Source of the DNA: Streptomyces sp. NBC_01549
GTDB taxonomy: Bacteria > Actinomycetota > Actinomycetes > Streptomycetales > Streptomycetaceae
Length of the DNA stretch: 64,000 bases
Assembly (NCBI RefSeq): GCF_026339955.1
Contig: NZ_JAPEPW010000002.1
Span: 2,232,001-2,296,000 of the forward strand
Direction of reading: 5' to 3'
Shown: positions 21,231-30,153 of the stretch, piece by piece
How positions within the stretch are numbered: the stretch's first letter is position 1
How the letters are laid out: each line of letters begins with the position of its first letter
Notes under the pieces: model-generated
What the model saw: only the letters and a program-made list of their open reading frames with translations
Database searches by the model: none
Told to the model about the DNA's origin: nothing
Made by a program: the position numbers and the translations under genes

Positions 21231-21274
21231 CGCCCCAGGCCCGCCCGCGCGGCCGCGCGGGCTCCCCTGGGGCG
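21231..21274. terminator. Bidirectional hairpin terminator
   Basis: Outer arms CGCCCCAGG (21231-21239) and CCTGGGGCG (21266-21274) enclose a second GC-rich inverted repeat (CCCGCGCGG/CCGCGCGGG). It lies directly between the stops of the convergent mmsA and SWIM-protein genes and would end both transcripts. Confidence 0.75.
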
Positions 21275-21276
21275 CG

Positions 21277-23391
21277 TCAGAGCTCGCCGGGAGCGCCAAG
21301 GCCCGTGAGGGCGCCGACGGGGTCGAGGTCGGGGGTGCCCCGGGGCCACCAGTCCTCCTGGCCCGGTTCCGATTCGTAGGCGTACCAGAGGCCGTCGTGG
21401 CCCAGGCGCAGCTGGACGTGGCCGCGGGGGTGGGTGAGGTGATTGCGCCAGGGGCGGAAGGCGGGCAGGTCGGCGGCGAGGAGGAGTGGGCGGGCCCGGT
21501 CGAAACGGCCCGCCGGAGGGTCCCAGGGCTCTTCCAGGACGCAGAGCCCTTCGAGTCCGCCCTGCCGCCAGGCGGCGACCGCGCGCGCCAGGTCGGCGGG
21601 GGTGCGTCCGGCGGCGGAGGCCAGCGAGGCGTAGAGGGCGCGAGTGGCGCCGGTGAGACCGGAACCCGGGCGGGCGGCGGCGAGCCGTACCGCGTCCTGC
21701 CAGAGCGTCAGCTCCGCGACCGGGTCGCGGCCCGTCGTCAGCAGCGCGTGCGCGCGGGCTGCCGCGTCCATGGCCAGCTGGTCCAGCGCGAAGGGATCCG
21801 GGCCGCCCGGCGCGCCCGGGTAGGTCGGCGGCTGCTCGGGGTGTGCGGGGGCGGGCAGCGGTGCCGGGAGGAGCGGCAGCGTCCGGAGCGCAAGGGCGTC
21901 ACGGGCCCGTATGCCGGGCAGCGGCGCCGACGGCTGTTCCTGGGCGGCGCGGGCCGCGCGGGTCGCGTTGCGGCGGGACAGCGCGTCGAGCAGCTCTCGC
22001 TCGCCCCGGCCGCGCAGCAGAAGCAGCACGAAGGGGTCCTCGTCGAGCAGACGTGCCGTCTGGTAACAGAGGGCGGCCGCGTGTTTGCAGGGATGGCCGT
22101 AGTCGGGGCAGCTGCACTGCGGTGCGAGATCCCCGGGGCCGGGGAGCAGATCGACTCCGCAGTCCGCGAGCGACTTGGGCATCTCCTTGTCGAGCAGCGC
22201 CGCGATGTGCCCGGGGCGCTCGGCGGCCGCGTCGAGGAAGCAGTCCCAGTCGGCGTCCTCCAGCGTCCGCAGTCTGACCTGTACGCGATACGGCCGTGGA
22301 CGGCTCCCGTGGACATAGGCCAGCACCAGTCCCGGTGTGACCGTGATGGCGTCGACATGCCCCCGGTCGGCGTACGCCCGTCCGCGCGCCAGCCGCGCCG
22401 CGTCCAGGGCGCCCTCTTCAAGGGCGCTCACCCAGGCGTTGCCCCACCACGTCTCCGCGAAGGCGTCCGGGTCCGTGTGCGAGGTGCGGGCGGGGAGGGC
22501 TTCGAAGGTGCGGCGCAGCTCGCCGTCGCGGCGCGGGGATGCCATGGAGCGTGGCAGGGCGGCGGGTGGCGGGTCCGCGAGGATCTTGGGTGACCCGGGT
22601 GGCTCAGGTGACTCGCGTGACTCGTCCGGGTGCGCCGAACGGTGGCTTTCCCTCTCCGTACCGGTCTCAAGATCGGTGTCGACGTCGGTCTCGACGTCAG
22701 TCTCGACGTCGGTCCTGGCGTGGGCGTACGCCGGACGTCCGGTGGCGGTTTCCTCGCGCGGCGTCCTGGAGCCGGGCAGTTCGAAGGCCTCCGCGAGCAC
22801 CTCTCCTACGTCGCGGACCCGGCCTCCCCGGTCGGGGTCCGGTCGGCCGCGCCGGGCCAGCGAACCGGCCGACGCACGGTCGGCGGACCGGTGTGCGGTC
22901 CCGACTCCCTTGGTTTCGGCCGCGGTCCGCGCCTGTCTGGCCTCCGTGCGCGCCACGCGCAGTGCCTCGCGGGCGATGTCACCGGGGCGCGCGCCGGTCG
23001 CGGGCGCGCCGGCGGACGGGGCGTCCGGCGCCTCCGCCTGGGCGGGCGGCCGAACCGCGTCGGGTTCGGCATCTGGGTCGGTCTCCGGATCCGGCACCGC
23101 GTCCGTACCCGCACTGGGGCCCGGGTGTGTATCGCTCCCCCTCCCGGCGGCGCGGCGCAGGGCTTCCCTGGCCGCGTCGCCCGGTCGGGCCGTCGGGGAG
23201 GCCGTCCTGTCGGACCGCGAACCCGGCTCGTCCCCGGCCGCCGCACCCCGCGTGTCGCGCTCCCGCGCGGCTCGCAGCGCGCGCCGCGCCTCGTCGGCGG
23301 GGCGCGGCCCGGCCGCCGGACGTGACGCCTCGGTGTCCGGCGCGTCGGCGTCCCCGTTCACCGGCCGCGTCTTCTCCTCCGGACCGCTCAC
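21277..23391 (-). CDS. SWIM zinc-finger protein with repeat-rich N-terminus
   Basis: 704 residues from GTG 23391, which overlaps the helicase stop (GTGA), so the two are translationally coupled. Residues about 1-290 are low-complexity and hold three copies of RPxDxARxALRxA (about 29-42, 69-82, 135-148) plus a TDVE-type acidic run near 227-242. From about 300 it is a normal folded protein (TWWGNAWVSALEEGALDAAR) with the SWIM motif QCSCPDYGHPCKHAAALCYQ (about 426-441), a CxCxnCxH zinc site found in bacterial SNF2-associated proteins. It probably helps the SNF2 ATPase bind DNA or protein; the exact job is unknown. Confidence 0.85.
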   Translation of the reverse strand: MSGPEEKTRPVNGDADAPDTEASRPAAGPRPADEARRALRAARERDTRGAAAGDEPGSRSDRTASPTARPGDAAREALRRAAGRGSDTHPGPSAGTDAVPDPETDPDAEPDAVRPPAQAEAPDAPSAGAPATGARPGDIAREALRVARTEARQARTAAETKGVGTAHRSADRASAGSLARRGRPDPDRGGRVRDVGEVLAEAFELPGSRTPREETATGRPAYAHARTDVETDVETDVDTDLETGTERESHRSAHPDESRESPEPPGSPKILADPPPAALPRSMASPRRDGELRRTFEALPARTSHTDPDAFAETWWGNAWVSALEEGALDAARLARGRAYADRGHVDAITVTPGLVLAYVHGSRPRPYRVQVRLRTLEDADWDCFLDAAAERPGHIAALLDKEMPKSLADCGVDLLPGPGDLAPQCSCPDYGHPCKHAAALCYQTARLLDEDPFVLLLLRGRGERELLDALSRRNATRAARAAQEQPSAPLPGIRARDALALRTLPLLPAPLPAPAHPEQPPTYPGAPGGPDPFALDQLAMDAAARAHALLTTGRDPVAELTLWQDAVRLAAARPGSGLTGATRALYASLASAAGRTPADLARAVAAWRQGGLEGLCVLEEPWDPPAGRFDRARPLLLAADLPAFRPWRNHLTHPRGHVQLRLGHDGLWYAYESEPGQEDWWPRGTPDLDPVGALTGLGAPGEL

Positions 23392-26246
23392 GACGACCTC
23401 CGCAGTGACACCAGGTCCGACAGCTCGCGGTCGGTCAGCTCGGTCAGGGACGCCTCTCCAGAGCCTAGGATGGCGTCGGCGAGCGCCCGCTTCGCTTCGA
23501 GCATCTCGGCGATGCGGTCCTCGATCGTGCCCTCGGTGATGAGCCGGTGGACCTGGACGGGCTGGGTCTGGCCGATGCGGTAGGCGCGGTCGGTGGCCTG
23601 TTCCTCGACGGCCGGGTTCCACCAGCGGTCGAAGTGGACGACGTGGCCCGCCCGGGTGAGGTTCAGGCCGGTGCCCGCGGCCTTGAGGGACAGCACCAGG
23701 ATCGGGGTGGCCCCGCTCTGGAAGCGGTCCACCATGTGTTCGCGTTCGGCGACCGGGGTGCCGCCGTGCAGGAGCTCCACCGGGACAGCGCGCGTGGTGA
23801 GGTGGGCGGTGATCAGCCGGGCCATCCCCACGTACTGGGTGAAGACCAGCGCCGAGCCGTCCTCGGCCAGCAGCGTGTCCAGCAGCTCGTCGAGCAGGGC
23901 GAGTTTTCCGGAGCGGGCGGAGGGGCCGTGGGCGGCCGCCCTGGCGTCCTCCTTCAGGAAGAGCGCCGGGTGGTTGCAGATCTGCTTGAGGGAGGTGAGG
24001 AGCTTCAGGACGAGGCCGCGGCGGGCGATGCCCTCGGCGGTCTCGATGGCGAGCATCGACTCGCGGACCACGGCCTCGTAGAGGGAGGCCTGCTCGCGGG
24101 TCAGCGGGACCGGGTGGTCGGTCTCCGTCTTGGGCGGGAGTTCGGGGACGATCCCGGGGTCGGACTTCTTGCGGCGGAGCAGGAAGGGGCGGATCAGCCG
24201 GGCCAGACGGGCGACCGCCTCCTCGTCCTCGCCGTTCTCCACCGCACGCGCGTGCCGGGCGCGGAAGGACTTGAGGGGGCCGAGCAGGCCGGGGGTCGTC
24301 CAGTCCAACAGGGCCCACAGCTCGGAGAGGTTGTTCTCCACAGGGGTGCCGGTCAGGGCCACGCGCGCGGGGGACGGGATGGTGCGCAGGGCTTTCGCCG
24401 TCGCCGAGTAGGGGTTCTTGACGTGCTGGGCCTCGTCCGCGACGACCATGCCCCACGTCTGCTGGGTGAGCCGGGGCGCGGCCGAGCGCATCGTGCCGTA
24501 GGTGGTGAGGACGAAGCCGCCGTCGAGGTCCTCCAGGGTGCGGTCGGGGCCGTGGAAGCGGCGGACGGGGACGCCGGGCGCGAACCGGGTGATCTCCCGC
24601 TGCCAGTTGCCCAGCAGCGACGCCGGGCAGACGACGAGGGTGGGTTCGCTGTGGGCCCGACGCAGGTGCAGGGCGATGACGGTGATGGTCTTGCCCAGGC
24701 CCATGTCGTCGGCGAGACAGCCGCCCAGGCCGAGCGAGGTCATGAGGTCCAGCCAGGCGAGGCCCCGCAGCTGGTAGTCCCGCAGCCGGGCCTGAAGTCC
24801 CGGGGGCGGCTCCACGGGGGTGATGCCGGCCGTCAGGCGGTCGCGCAGCGCGGCGAGGGCTCCGACCGGCACCGCCTCGACCGTCTCGCCGTCGACCTCG
24901 GCGGTGCCGGTGAGCGCCACGGACAGTGCGTCGACCGGGTCGAGCAGACCCAGCTCCCGCTTGCGGGCCTTGCGGACGAGGACGGGGTCGACAAGGACCC
25001 ACTGGTCGCGCAGCCGGACGACCGGGCGGTGCGCCTCGGCGAGGGCGTCCATCTCGGCCTCGGTGAGCGGATCGCCGCCGAGGGCCAACTGCCAGCGGAA
25101 CTGGAGGAGTTCCTCGCTCTCGAAGAAGCCGGTGCCGTCCGTGGCCGAGCCGGGCGCGGGGCGCACCACCGCGGCGGCGCTGAGGTCGTGGGCGAGGTCG
25201 CGGGGCCAGTGGACGGCGACGCCAGCCGCGCCGAGGCGGGTCGCGGCGATGCCGAGCAGGTCGGAGAGCTCCTCTTCGGTGAGTGCGAGGACGTCGGGCA
25301 CGTCCTGTTCGGACAGCCGGTCGAGGGGCGGCCAGACGCGGGCCGCCCGGCGCACGGCGAGCGCCGCGTCGACGCGCGCGCGGGGTCCGAAGGTCGCGTC
25401 GGCGTCGCCCGCCCACAGGGCCGCGGCGTCGACGACGAGGGTGGGGTCGGCGAGGCTGTGCACCTGGACGACGGCGGCGCCCGCGCGGTGCGCGCTCTCG
25501 CCGTCGTCGAAGAGCTGGTACGCCGAAAGATCCAGACGGAGCGAGATCCGCACGCCCGCGTCCATGCCGGCGGCGACCTCGGCGGCCCAGTCGTGGGCTC
25601 CGGGCAGTCGCTGCGGCTCTCTGGCCGCGAACGGTTTCCCGGAGGTGTGGGGAGCGGCGGGGGTGCGCGGCAGGGTGTCGGCGACCGCGTCGAGGAAGGA
25701 GCGCATCAGCGCTTCCGGGTCGGGCAGCCGGAGGGGGCCCTTGCCGGGGAGCGGGACGGCATGCCCTTCGTACGGGAGGGCGGCGGCCACGGCTCGGAGG
25801 TGGGCGATGTCGTCCGGGTCCAGTGGGCCCGCGCGCCAGGCGTCGTGGCCCTCCGGGGTGAGTCCGGGCAGCAGCCGGCCCCGCGCGACGAGCCGCAGCG
25901 CGTGCAGCGCGGCCGCGCCCCAGCAAGTCGTGGCCGGATGCGCGGCGCGGTCGTGACGGGCCCCGGCGAGCAGCGGCAGGGCTTCGGCGATCGGCAGGGT
26001 CAGCGCGGGGACGGTGCCGCGGCGGGCTCCGGAGCCATGCGCTCGCACCACCGTCAGCTCGACCGGCTCGACGGACGACGTGCTCTCGACGAACGACGTG
26101 CTCCCGGCGCCGTGGCCGGACGGCAGTGGCCCGCCGTCCGGGTCCCAGAAGGCGACGCGCCCGTCGCGTGGCAGGGGAGCGGGCAGGAAGACGGCGGCAA
26201 GCCGCACCGGCACAGCCGTATCGGTCCTCACGGCCTCGTCGCCCAT
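23388..26246 (-). CDS. SNF2-family DNA-dependent ATPase
   Basis: About 952 residues. After a long N-terminal region the Swi2/Snf2 motor starts near 470: LRDYQLRGLAWLDLMTSLGL, CLADDMGLGKTITVIALHL (Walker A), MVVADEAQHVKNPYSATAKA (DEAQ, Walker B), and a second lobe with SALVFTQYVGMARLITAHL and LSLKAAGTGLNLTRAGHVVH. Such ATPases move along or remodel DNA-protein complexes; bacterial members paired with SWIM proteins are uncharacterised (RapA/HepA relatives act on stalled RNA polymerase). A frame start at GTG 26258 is possible, but ATG 26246 has GGAGGTGA eight bases upstream. Confidence 0.9.
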   Translation of the reverse strand: MGDEAVRTDTAVPVRLAAVFLPAPLPRDGRVAFWDPDGGPLPSGHGAGSTSFVESTSSVEPVELTVVRAHGSGARRGTVPALTLPIAEALPLLAGARHDRAAHPATTCWGAAALHALRLVARGRLLPGLTPEGHDAWRAGPLDPDDIAHLRAVAAALPYEGHAVPLPGKGPLRLPDPEALMRSFLDAVADTLPRTPAAPHTSGKPFAAREPQRLPGAHDWAAEVAAGMDAGVRISLRLDLSAYQLFDDGESAHRAGAAVVQVHSLADPTLVVDAAALWAGDADATFGPRARVDAALAVRRAARVWPPLDRLSEQDVPDVLALTEEELSDLLGIAATRLGAAGVAVHWPRDLAHDLSAAAVVRPAPGSATDGTGFFESEELLQFRWQLALGGDPLTEAEMDALAEAHRPVVRLRDQWVLVDPVLVRKARKRELGLLDPVDALSVALTGTAEVDGETVEAVPVGALAALRDRLTAGITPVEPPPGLQARLRDYQLRGLAWLDLMTSLGLGGCLADDMGLGKTITVIALHLRRAHSEPTLVVCPASLLGNWQREITRFAPGVPVRRFHGPDRTLEDLDGGFVLTTYGTMRSAAPRLTQQTWGMVVADEAQHVKNPYSATAKALRTIPSPARVALTGTPVENNLSELWALLDWTTPGLLGPLKSFRARHARAVENGEDEEAVARLARLIRPFLLRRKKSDPGIVPELPPKTETDHPVPLTREQASLYEAVVRESMLAIETAEGIARRGLVLKLLTSLKQICNHPALFLKEDARAAAHGPSARSGKLALLDELLDTLLAEDGSALVFTQYVGMARLITAHLTTRAVPVELLHGGTPVAEREHMVDRFQSGATPILVLSLKAAGTGLNLTRAGHVVHFDRWWNPAVEEQATDRAYRIGQTQPVQVHRLITEGTIEDRIAEMLEAKRALADAILGSGEASLTELTDRELSDLVSLRRSS

Positions 26247-26352
26247 ACGTCCGGTCACCTCCCGCCCCTCGGTCGAATCAGTCGTCTTCGACTCTACGGG
26301 CGGCCTCTGACAATCGGTCCCGGCGGTGGCCCCGGCGCGGGGCCGGGGCGTC

Positions 26353-26934
26353 TCAGGGGACCGTGCGGGAGACGACGTAGACCATGGCGCGCCCGGGCTG
26401 GGGCCAGTTCACGACGATGTCCTGGGTGGGCGCCGGGTCCTTCTGTGCGTGGGTGAGACCCCACCACGAGCCGGGGCCCGTGAACTTCCAGCCGACGACC
26501 TTCTGGTCGCGGGTGCCGATGGCGATGTCGTTCTTGCGCAGTTTGTCCCTGCTGGTGCCGATCTCCGAGAGGAACTGCTCCAGGCCCGGGCCGTTGGTGG
26601 CGAACTGCACGTAGAGGCGGCTGGTCTTCCAGTTGTTCGTCTCGTAGTAGGCGACGGAGACGCCGTTCAACGGGATGGGCACCTGGTAGAGGCGGCGCTG
26701 GACGCGCGAGGGCCAGCCCACGGTGAGGCCGGTCGCCGAGTACTTCTCCTCCTTCTGCTTGCCGCTGTCGCGGCTCTGGTTGGCGGAGATCACCAGGTAG
26801 CCGGCCGGGACGCCGATGAGCAGCACGATGATCAGCAGGGTCAGGGCACGGCGGCGGAACTTGTGGCGCGGGTCCTCCGGCGGCCGCCGGGGCTCGTCGG
26901 GAGGTGAGGCCTGGCGCGGCAGCGAGGCCGTCAC
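26353..26934 (-). CDS. Single-pass membrane protein of unknown function
   Basis: 193 residues from GTG 26934, overlapping the ROK kinase stop. A short basic N-terminus leads to one membrane helix RRRALTLLIIVLLIGVPAGY (about 27-46). The rest (about 60-193) is outside the membrane: YSATGLTVGWPSRVQRRLYQ, NGVSVAYYETNNWKTSRLYV and a closing domain with GWKFTGPGSWWGLTHAQ. I do not recognise a named family. It is coupled to the kinase gene but nothing in it points to sugar metabolism; a cell-surface role is a guess. Confidence 0.7.
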   Translation of the reverse strand: MTASLPRQASPPDEPRRPPEDPRHKFRRRALTLLIIVLLIGVPAGYLVISANQSRDSGKQKEEKYSATGLTVGWPSRVQRRLYQVPIPLNGVSVAYYETNNWKTSRLYVQFATNGPGLEQFLSEIGTSRDKLRKNDIAIGTRDQKVVGWKFTGPGSWWGLTHAQKDPAPTQDIVVNWPQPGRAMVYVVSRTVP

Positions 26935-28076
26935 AGCGTCCCCTGGGTCGTACGACGGGACTCGGTGTAGCGCTCGTACCGCTCGTAGCGCTCCACTCGG
27001 CGGCGCTTGGCGCGGCGGAAGCGTCGGGCGACGAGGCGGGCGAGGTCGGCGGCGCCGACCATGCCGGCCTCGGGGCCGAGCTGCGCGCGGGCGATACGGG
27101 CCTCGGGCCGGTAGCCGCGGCCGGTCAGGTGGCGGCGGAAGGCGTCGCGCGCGGGGCCGATGAGGAGGTCGTCGGCCGCGCTGACGCCGCCGCCGATGAC
27201 GAAGCAGGAGGGGTCCAGGGCCGCCGCCAGGTTGGCGATGCCGACGCCGAGCCACTGACCGATGTCCTGGAGCAGCTCGATGCACATGGCGTCGCCCTCG
27301 CGGGCCAGCTCGGTGATCATCGGGCCGGTGATGTCGCCGATGTTGCCCTTGACGTGCTCGATGATCCCGTACGCGACCGGCGAGTCCGCGGCGGCGAGTT
27401 CCCGGGCCTCGCGGACCAGCGCGTTGCCGGAGCTGTACTGCTCCCAGCAGCCGCGGTTGCCGCACGGGCAGCGGTGTCCGCCGGGCACCACCTGCATATG
27501 ACCGAACTCGCCCGCGACGCCGAACTTGCCGCGCTTGACCTGGCCGTCCTCGAGCAGCGCGCCACCGATGCCGGTCCCGAGCGTGATCATGACGAGGTTG
27601 TCCTCGCCGCGGCCCGCGCCGAACCGCCACTCCGCCCAGGCGGCGGCGTTGGCGTCGTTATCGACCAGAACCGGGACCGCGAGGCGCCCGGCGAGACGGT
27701 CGCGCAGCGGCTCGTTGCGCCAGGACAGGTGCGGGGCGAACAGGACGCGGTTGCGCTCGGCGTCGACCCAGCCGGCCGCACCGATGCCGACGGCGTGCAC
27801 GTCGTGCCGGTCGGAGAGGTCCAGGACCAGCTCCACGATGGTGTCCTCGACGACCTTGGGGCTCTTGGACTTGTCCGGCGTCTCGGCGCGGAGCTTCTCC
27901 AGGATGTTGCCGTCGGCGTCGACGACGCCCGCCATCACCTTGGTGCCGCCGATGTCGATACCGACGGTGGGGACGCGGGGAGCCGTCAGGTGGGAACGCC
28001 GTTCACGCGTCCCTACGGTCCGCAAGACAGTGGCCCGCGCGGAGCCGCGGTGTGCGAGGTCGCGGTAGGTGCTCAT
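26931..28076 (-). CDS. ROK-family sugar kinase (glucokinase-like)
   Basis: 381 residues. After a 35-residue unstructured leader comes the phosphate-1 loop VGIDIGGTKVMAGVVDADGN, then VLVDNDANAAAWAEWRFGAG with the catalytic Asp in DNDAN, the LGTGIGGALL loop, and the ROK zinc site GHRCPCGNRGCWEQYSSG (CxCGxxGC). These mark an ATP-dependent hexose kinase of the ROK class. The Lys/Arg-rich tail (RRAKRRRVERYERYERY) is unusual. It lies downstream of the CUT2 importer operon, separated by a hairpin, so it may phosphorylate the imported sugar; glucose itself is an equally good guess. Confidence 0.85.
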   Translation of the reverse strand: MSTYRDLAHRGSARATVLRTVGTRERRSHLTAPRVPTVGIDIGGTKVMAGVVDADGNILEKLRAETPDKSKSPKVVEDTIVELVLDLSDRHDVHAVGIGAAGWVDAERNRVLFAPHLSWRNEPLRDRLAGRLAVPVLVDNDANAAAWAEWRFGAGRGEDNLVMITLGTGIGGALLEDGQVKRGKFGVAGEFGHMQVVPGGHRCPCGNRGCWEQYSSGNALVREARELAAADSPVAYGIIEHVKGNIGDITGPMITELAREGDAMCIELLQDIGQWLGVGIANLAAALDPSCFVIGGGVSAADDLLIGPARDAFRRHLTGRGYRPEARIARAQLGPEAGMVGAADLARLVARRFRRAKRRRVERYERYERYTESRRTTQGTL

Positions 28077-28128
28077 CGGGCCGATTCTGCCTCACCGTGC
28101 CAGGGGGGCGCATGGCGGAGTCCCCCTG

Positions 28129-28167
28129 AGCTCTCCGGAACGCTCCGCTGGAGCGCCCCGGAGAGCT
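28129..28167. terminator. Long hairpin terminator after the importer operon
   Basis: AGCTCTCCGG (28129-28138) pairs with CCGGAGAGCT (28158-28167), and inside it CGCTCC (28141-28146) pairs with GGAGCG (28150-28155). The stem sits between the importer ATPase stop (28250) and the ROK kinase start (28076), so it should end the leftward importer transcript. Confidence 0.7.
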
Positions 28168-28249
28168 TTGGGACATATGTCAGCTGCGGGCCGTGTGTGG
28201 CCGGTCGCGCCCACGCGGCGGAGTCGCGAATGTCACGGCCCCGCGGCTC

Positions 28250-29095
28250 TCAGGGGGCGCTCCGCTCCAGCTCGTGACGGAGATCGTCCAGCTCGCTGCC
28301 GCCCGCCATCTGGCGGGTCAGCTCGTCGAGGGTGATCTCGTCGCGGGTGTGGCTGCCGAACATGGCACCGCGCTTCAGGAGGACGAAACGGTCGCCGACC
28401 AGGTACGCGTGATGCGGGTTGTGCGTGATGAGGACCACGCCGAGGCCGGCGTCCCGAGCGGCCGCCACGTACTTGAGGACGACGCCGGACTGCTTCACAC
28501 CGAGCGCCGCGGTGGGCTCGTCGAGGACGAGGACCTTGGCGCCGAAGTACACAGCGCGGGCGATCGCCACGCACTGGCGCTCACCGCCGGACAGGGTGCC
28601 GATGGGCTGGTCGACGTCACGCAGGTCGATTCCCATGCGCAGCAGCTCCGCGTGGGTGATCCTGCGCATGCGCTCGACGTCCATGCGCTTGAGGGGGCCC
28701 GTGCCCTTCGACAGCTCGGAGCCGAGGAAGAAGTTCCGCCAGACAGGCATCAGCGGGACGACGGCGAGGTCCTGGTAGACGGTGGCGATGCCGCGGTCCA
28801 GGGACTCGCGCGGCGAGGTGAGCCGGGTCTCCTCGCCCTCGATGCTCAGGGTGCCCCCGTCGTGCTGGTGGAGACCAGCGATGATCTTGATCAGCGTGGA
28901 CTTGCCCGCGCCGTTGTCGCCGAGCACACAGGAGATCTCCCCGGCGTGCACCACCAGCGAGACGCCCTCCAGGGCCCGGATGTTGCCGTAGTACTTGCTG
29001 ACGTCGTCGAGCTCGACGAGCGCCGTGCGTTCCGTGGCGGCCGCGCCGGTCGTCTTTCCCGCGTCCGTCGTCATGCCGTCGCCGTCCGTCGTCAT
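28250..29095 (-). CDS. CUT2-type sugar ABC importer, ATP-binding subunit
   Basis: 281 residues with one ATPase domain: Walker A VLGDNGAGKSTLIKIIAGLH, signature TLSGGERQCVAIARAV, Walker B LVLDEPTAALG and the H-loop ITHN. Ribose-type importers often use a double-length ATPase (about 500 residues); this single-domain form resembles the fructose/inositol FrcA-like branch. The first 20 residues repeat the motif MTTDGDGMTTD. The start ATG 29095 overlaps the permease stop (ATGA). It energises uptake at the inner face of the membrane. Confidence 0.9.
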   Translation of the reverse strand: MTTDGDGMTTDAGKTTGAAATERTALVELDDVSKYYGNIRALEGVSLVVHAGEISCVLGDNGAGKSTLIKIIAGLHQHDGGTLSIEGEETRLTSPRESLDRGIATVYQDLAVVPLMPVWRNFFLGSELSKGTGPLKRMDVERMRRITHAELLRMGIDLRDVDQPIGTLSGGERQCVAIARAVYFGAKVLVLDEPTAALGVKQSGVVLKYVAAARDAGLGVVLITHNPHHAYLVGDRFVLLKRGAMFGSHTRDEITLDELTRQMAGGSELDDLRHELERSAP

Positions 29096-30153
29096 GCCGT
29101 CGCCTCCGCGCGCTTGCGGACCCAGTGGTTGAGCAGGGTCGCCAGGAGCAGCATCACTCCCAGGAAGAACTTGAACCAGTCCGGGTTCCACTCGGCGAAC
29201 ACGATGCCCTTGCTCACCATGCCGAAGATCAGTGCGCCGACCGCCGCGCCGACCGCGGAGCCGTAGCCGCCGGTGATCAGACAGCCGCCGATGACGGCCG
29301 CGATGATGTAGATCAGCTCGTTGCCGACGCCCTCGCCGGACTGCACGACGTCGAACGAGAACAGCAGGTGCTGCCCGGAGATCCAGGCGCCGAAGGCGAC
29401 GCCCATGTAGAGGCCGATCTTCGTCTTGTTGACCGGAACGCCGACCGCGCGGGCCGCGGCCTCTCCGCCGCCGACGGCGTAGATCCAGTTGCCGAAGCGA
29501 GTGCGCAGCAGGATCCAGGTGGCGACGACGACCAGGGCCAGCCACCACAGGATGGTGATCTTGAAGTCCACGCCGCCGACGGTGAGTGTCGAGGCGAAGA
29601 CGTCCCTGGCCGAGGAGAAGCCCTGCATGTCGGAGATCGACTTCGTGGACACCGTGCCGCTGATCAGCTTGGTGAAGCCGAGGTTCATGCCGGTCAGCAT
29701 CAGGAAGGTGCCGAGCGTGATGATGAAGCTCGGCGGGTCCGTACGGGTCAGCATGACGCCGTTGAAGACGCCGATCGCCAGCGTGACGATCAGCGAGACG
29801 ACGACACCGACCCAGACGTTCGCGGTCATCTGGTAGCTGAACATCGAGGAGATCAGCGCGGAGCTGGTCACCATGACACCCGCGGAGAGGTCGAACTCGC
29901 CGCCGATCATCAGCAGCGCGACCGGTACGGCCATGATGCCGATCGTCGACGAGGCGTACAGGACCGTGCTGAGGCTCGCGGCCCGTACGAAGCTGTCCGC
30001 GAAGATCGCGAAGAAGAGGAAGACCGCGATCGCGCCGACCACGGACCCGAGCTCGGGCCGGCCCATGAGTCTGCGCAGCGGCGAGGTCTTCAGGAGGCGC
30101 TCGTCGACCTTGGTGTCGGGCGCCGGCGCGGGTGCGGGCGCAGTGGCGCTCAT
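29092..30153 (-). CDS. CUT2-type sugar ABC importer, permease
   Basis: 353 residues with about 8-10 membrane helices, including VVGAIAVFLFFAIFADSFV, SSTIGIMAVPVALLMIGGEF and the family hallmark GGEFDLSAGVMV, then GGCLITGGYGSAVGAAVGAL. This matches the branched-chain-amino-acid/RbsC permease superfamily, the CUT2 type that imports single sugars or polyols. It is coupled by ATGA overlaps both to the binding protein upstream and the ATPase downstream. Substrate not determinable from sequence. Confidence 0.9.
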   Translation of the reverse strand: MSATAPAPAPAPDTKVDERLLKTSPLRRLMGRPELGSVVGAIAVFLFFAIFADSFVRAASLSTVLYASSTIGIMAVPVALLMIGGEFDLSAGVMVTSSALISSMFSYQMTANVWVGVVVSLIVTLAIGVFNGVMLTRTDPPSFIITLGTFLMLTGMNLGFTKLISGTVSTKSISDMQGFSSARDVFASTLTVGGVDFKITILWWLALVVVATWILLRTRFGNWIYAVGGGEAAARAVGVPVNKTKIGLYMGVAFGAWISGQHLLFSFDVVQSGEGVGNELIYIIAAVIGGCLITGGYGSAVGAAVGALIFGMVSKGIVFAEWNPDWFKFFLGVMLLLATLLNHWVRKRAEATA

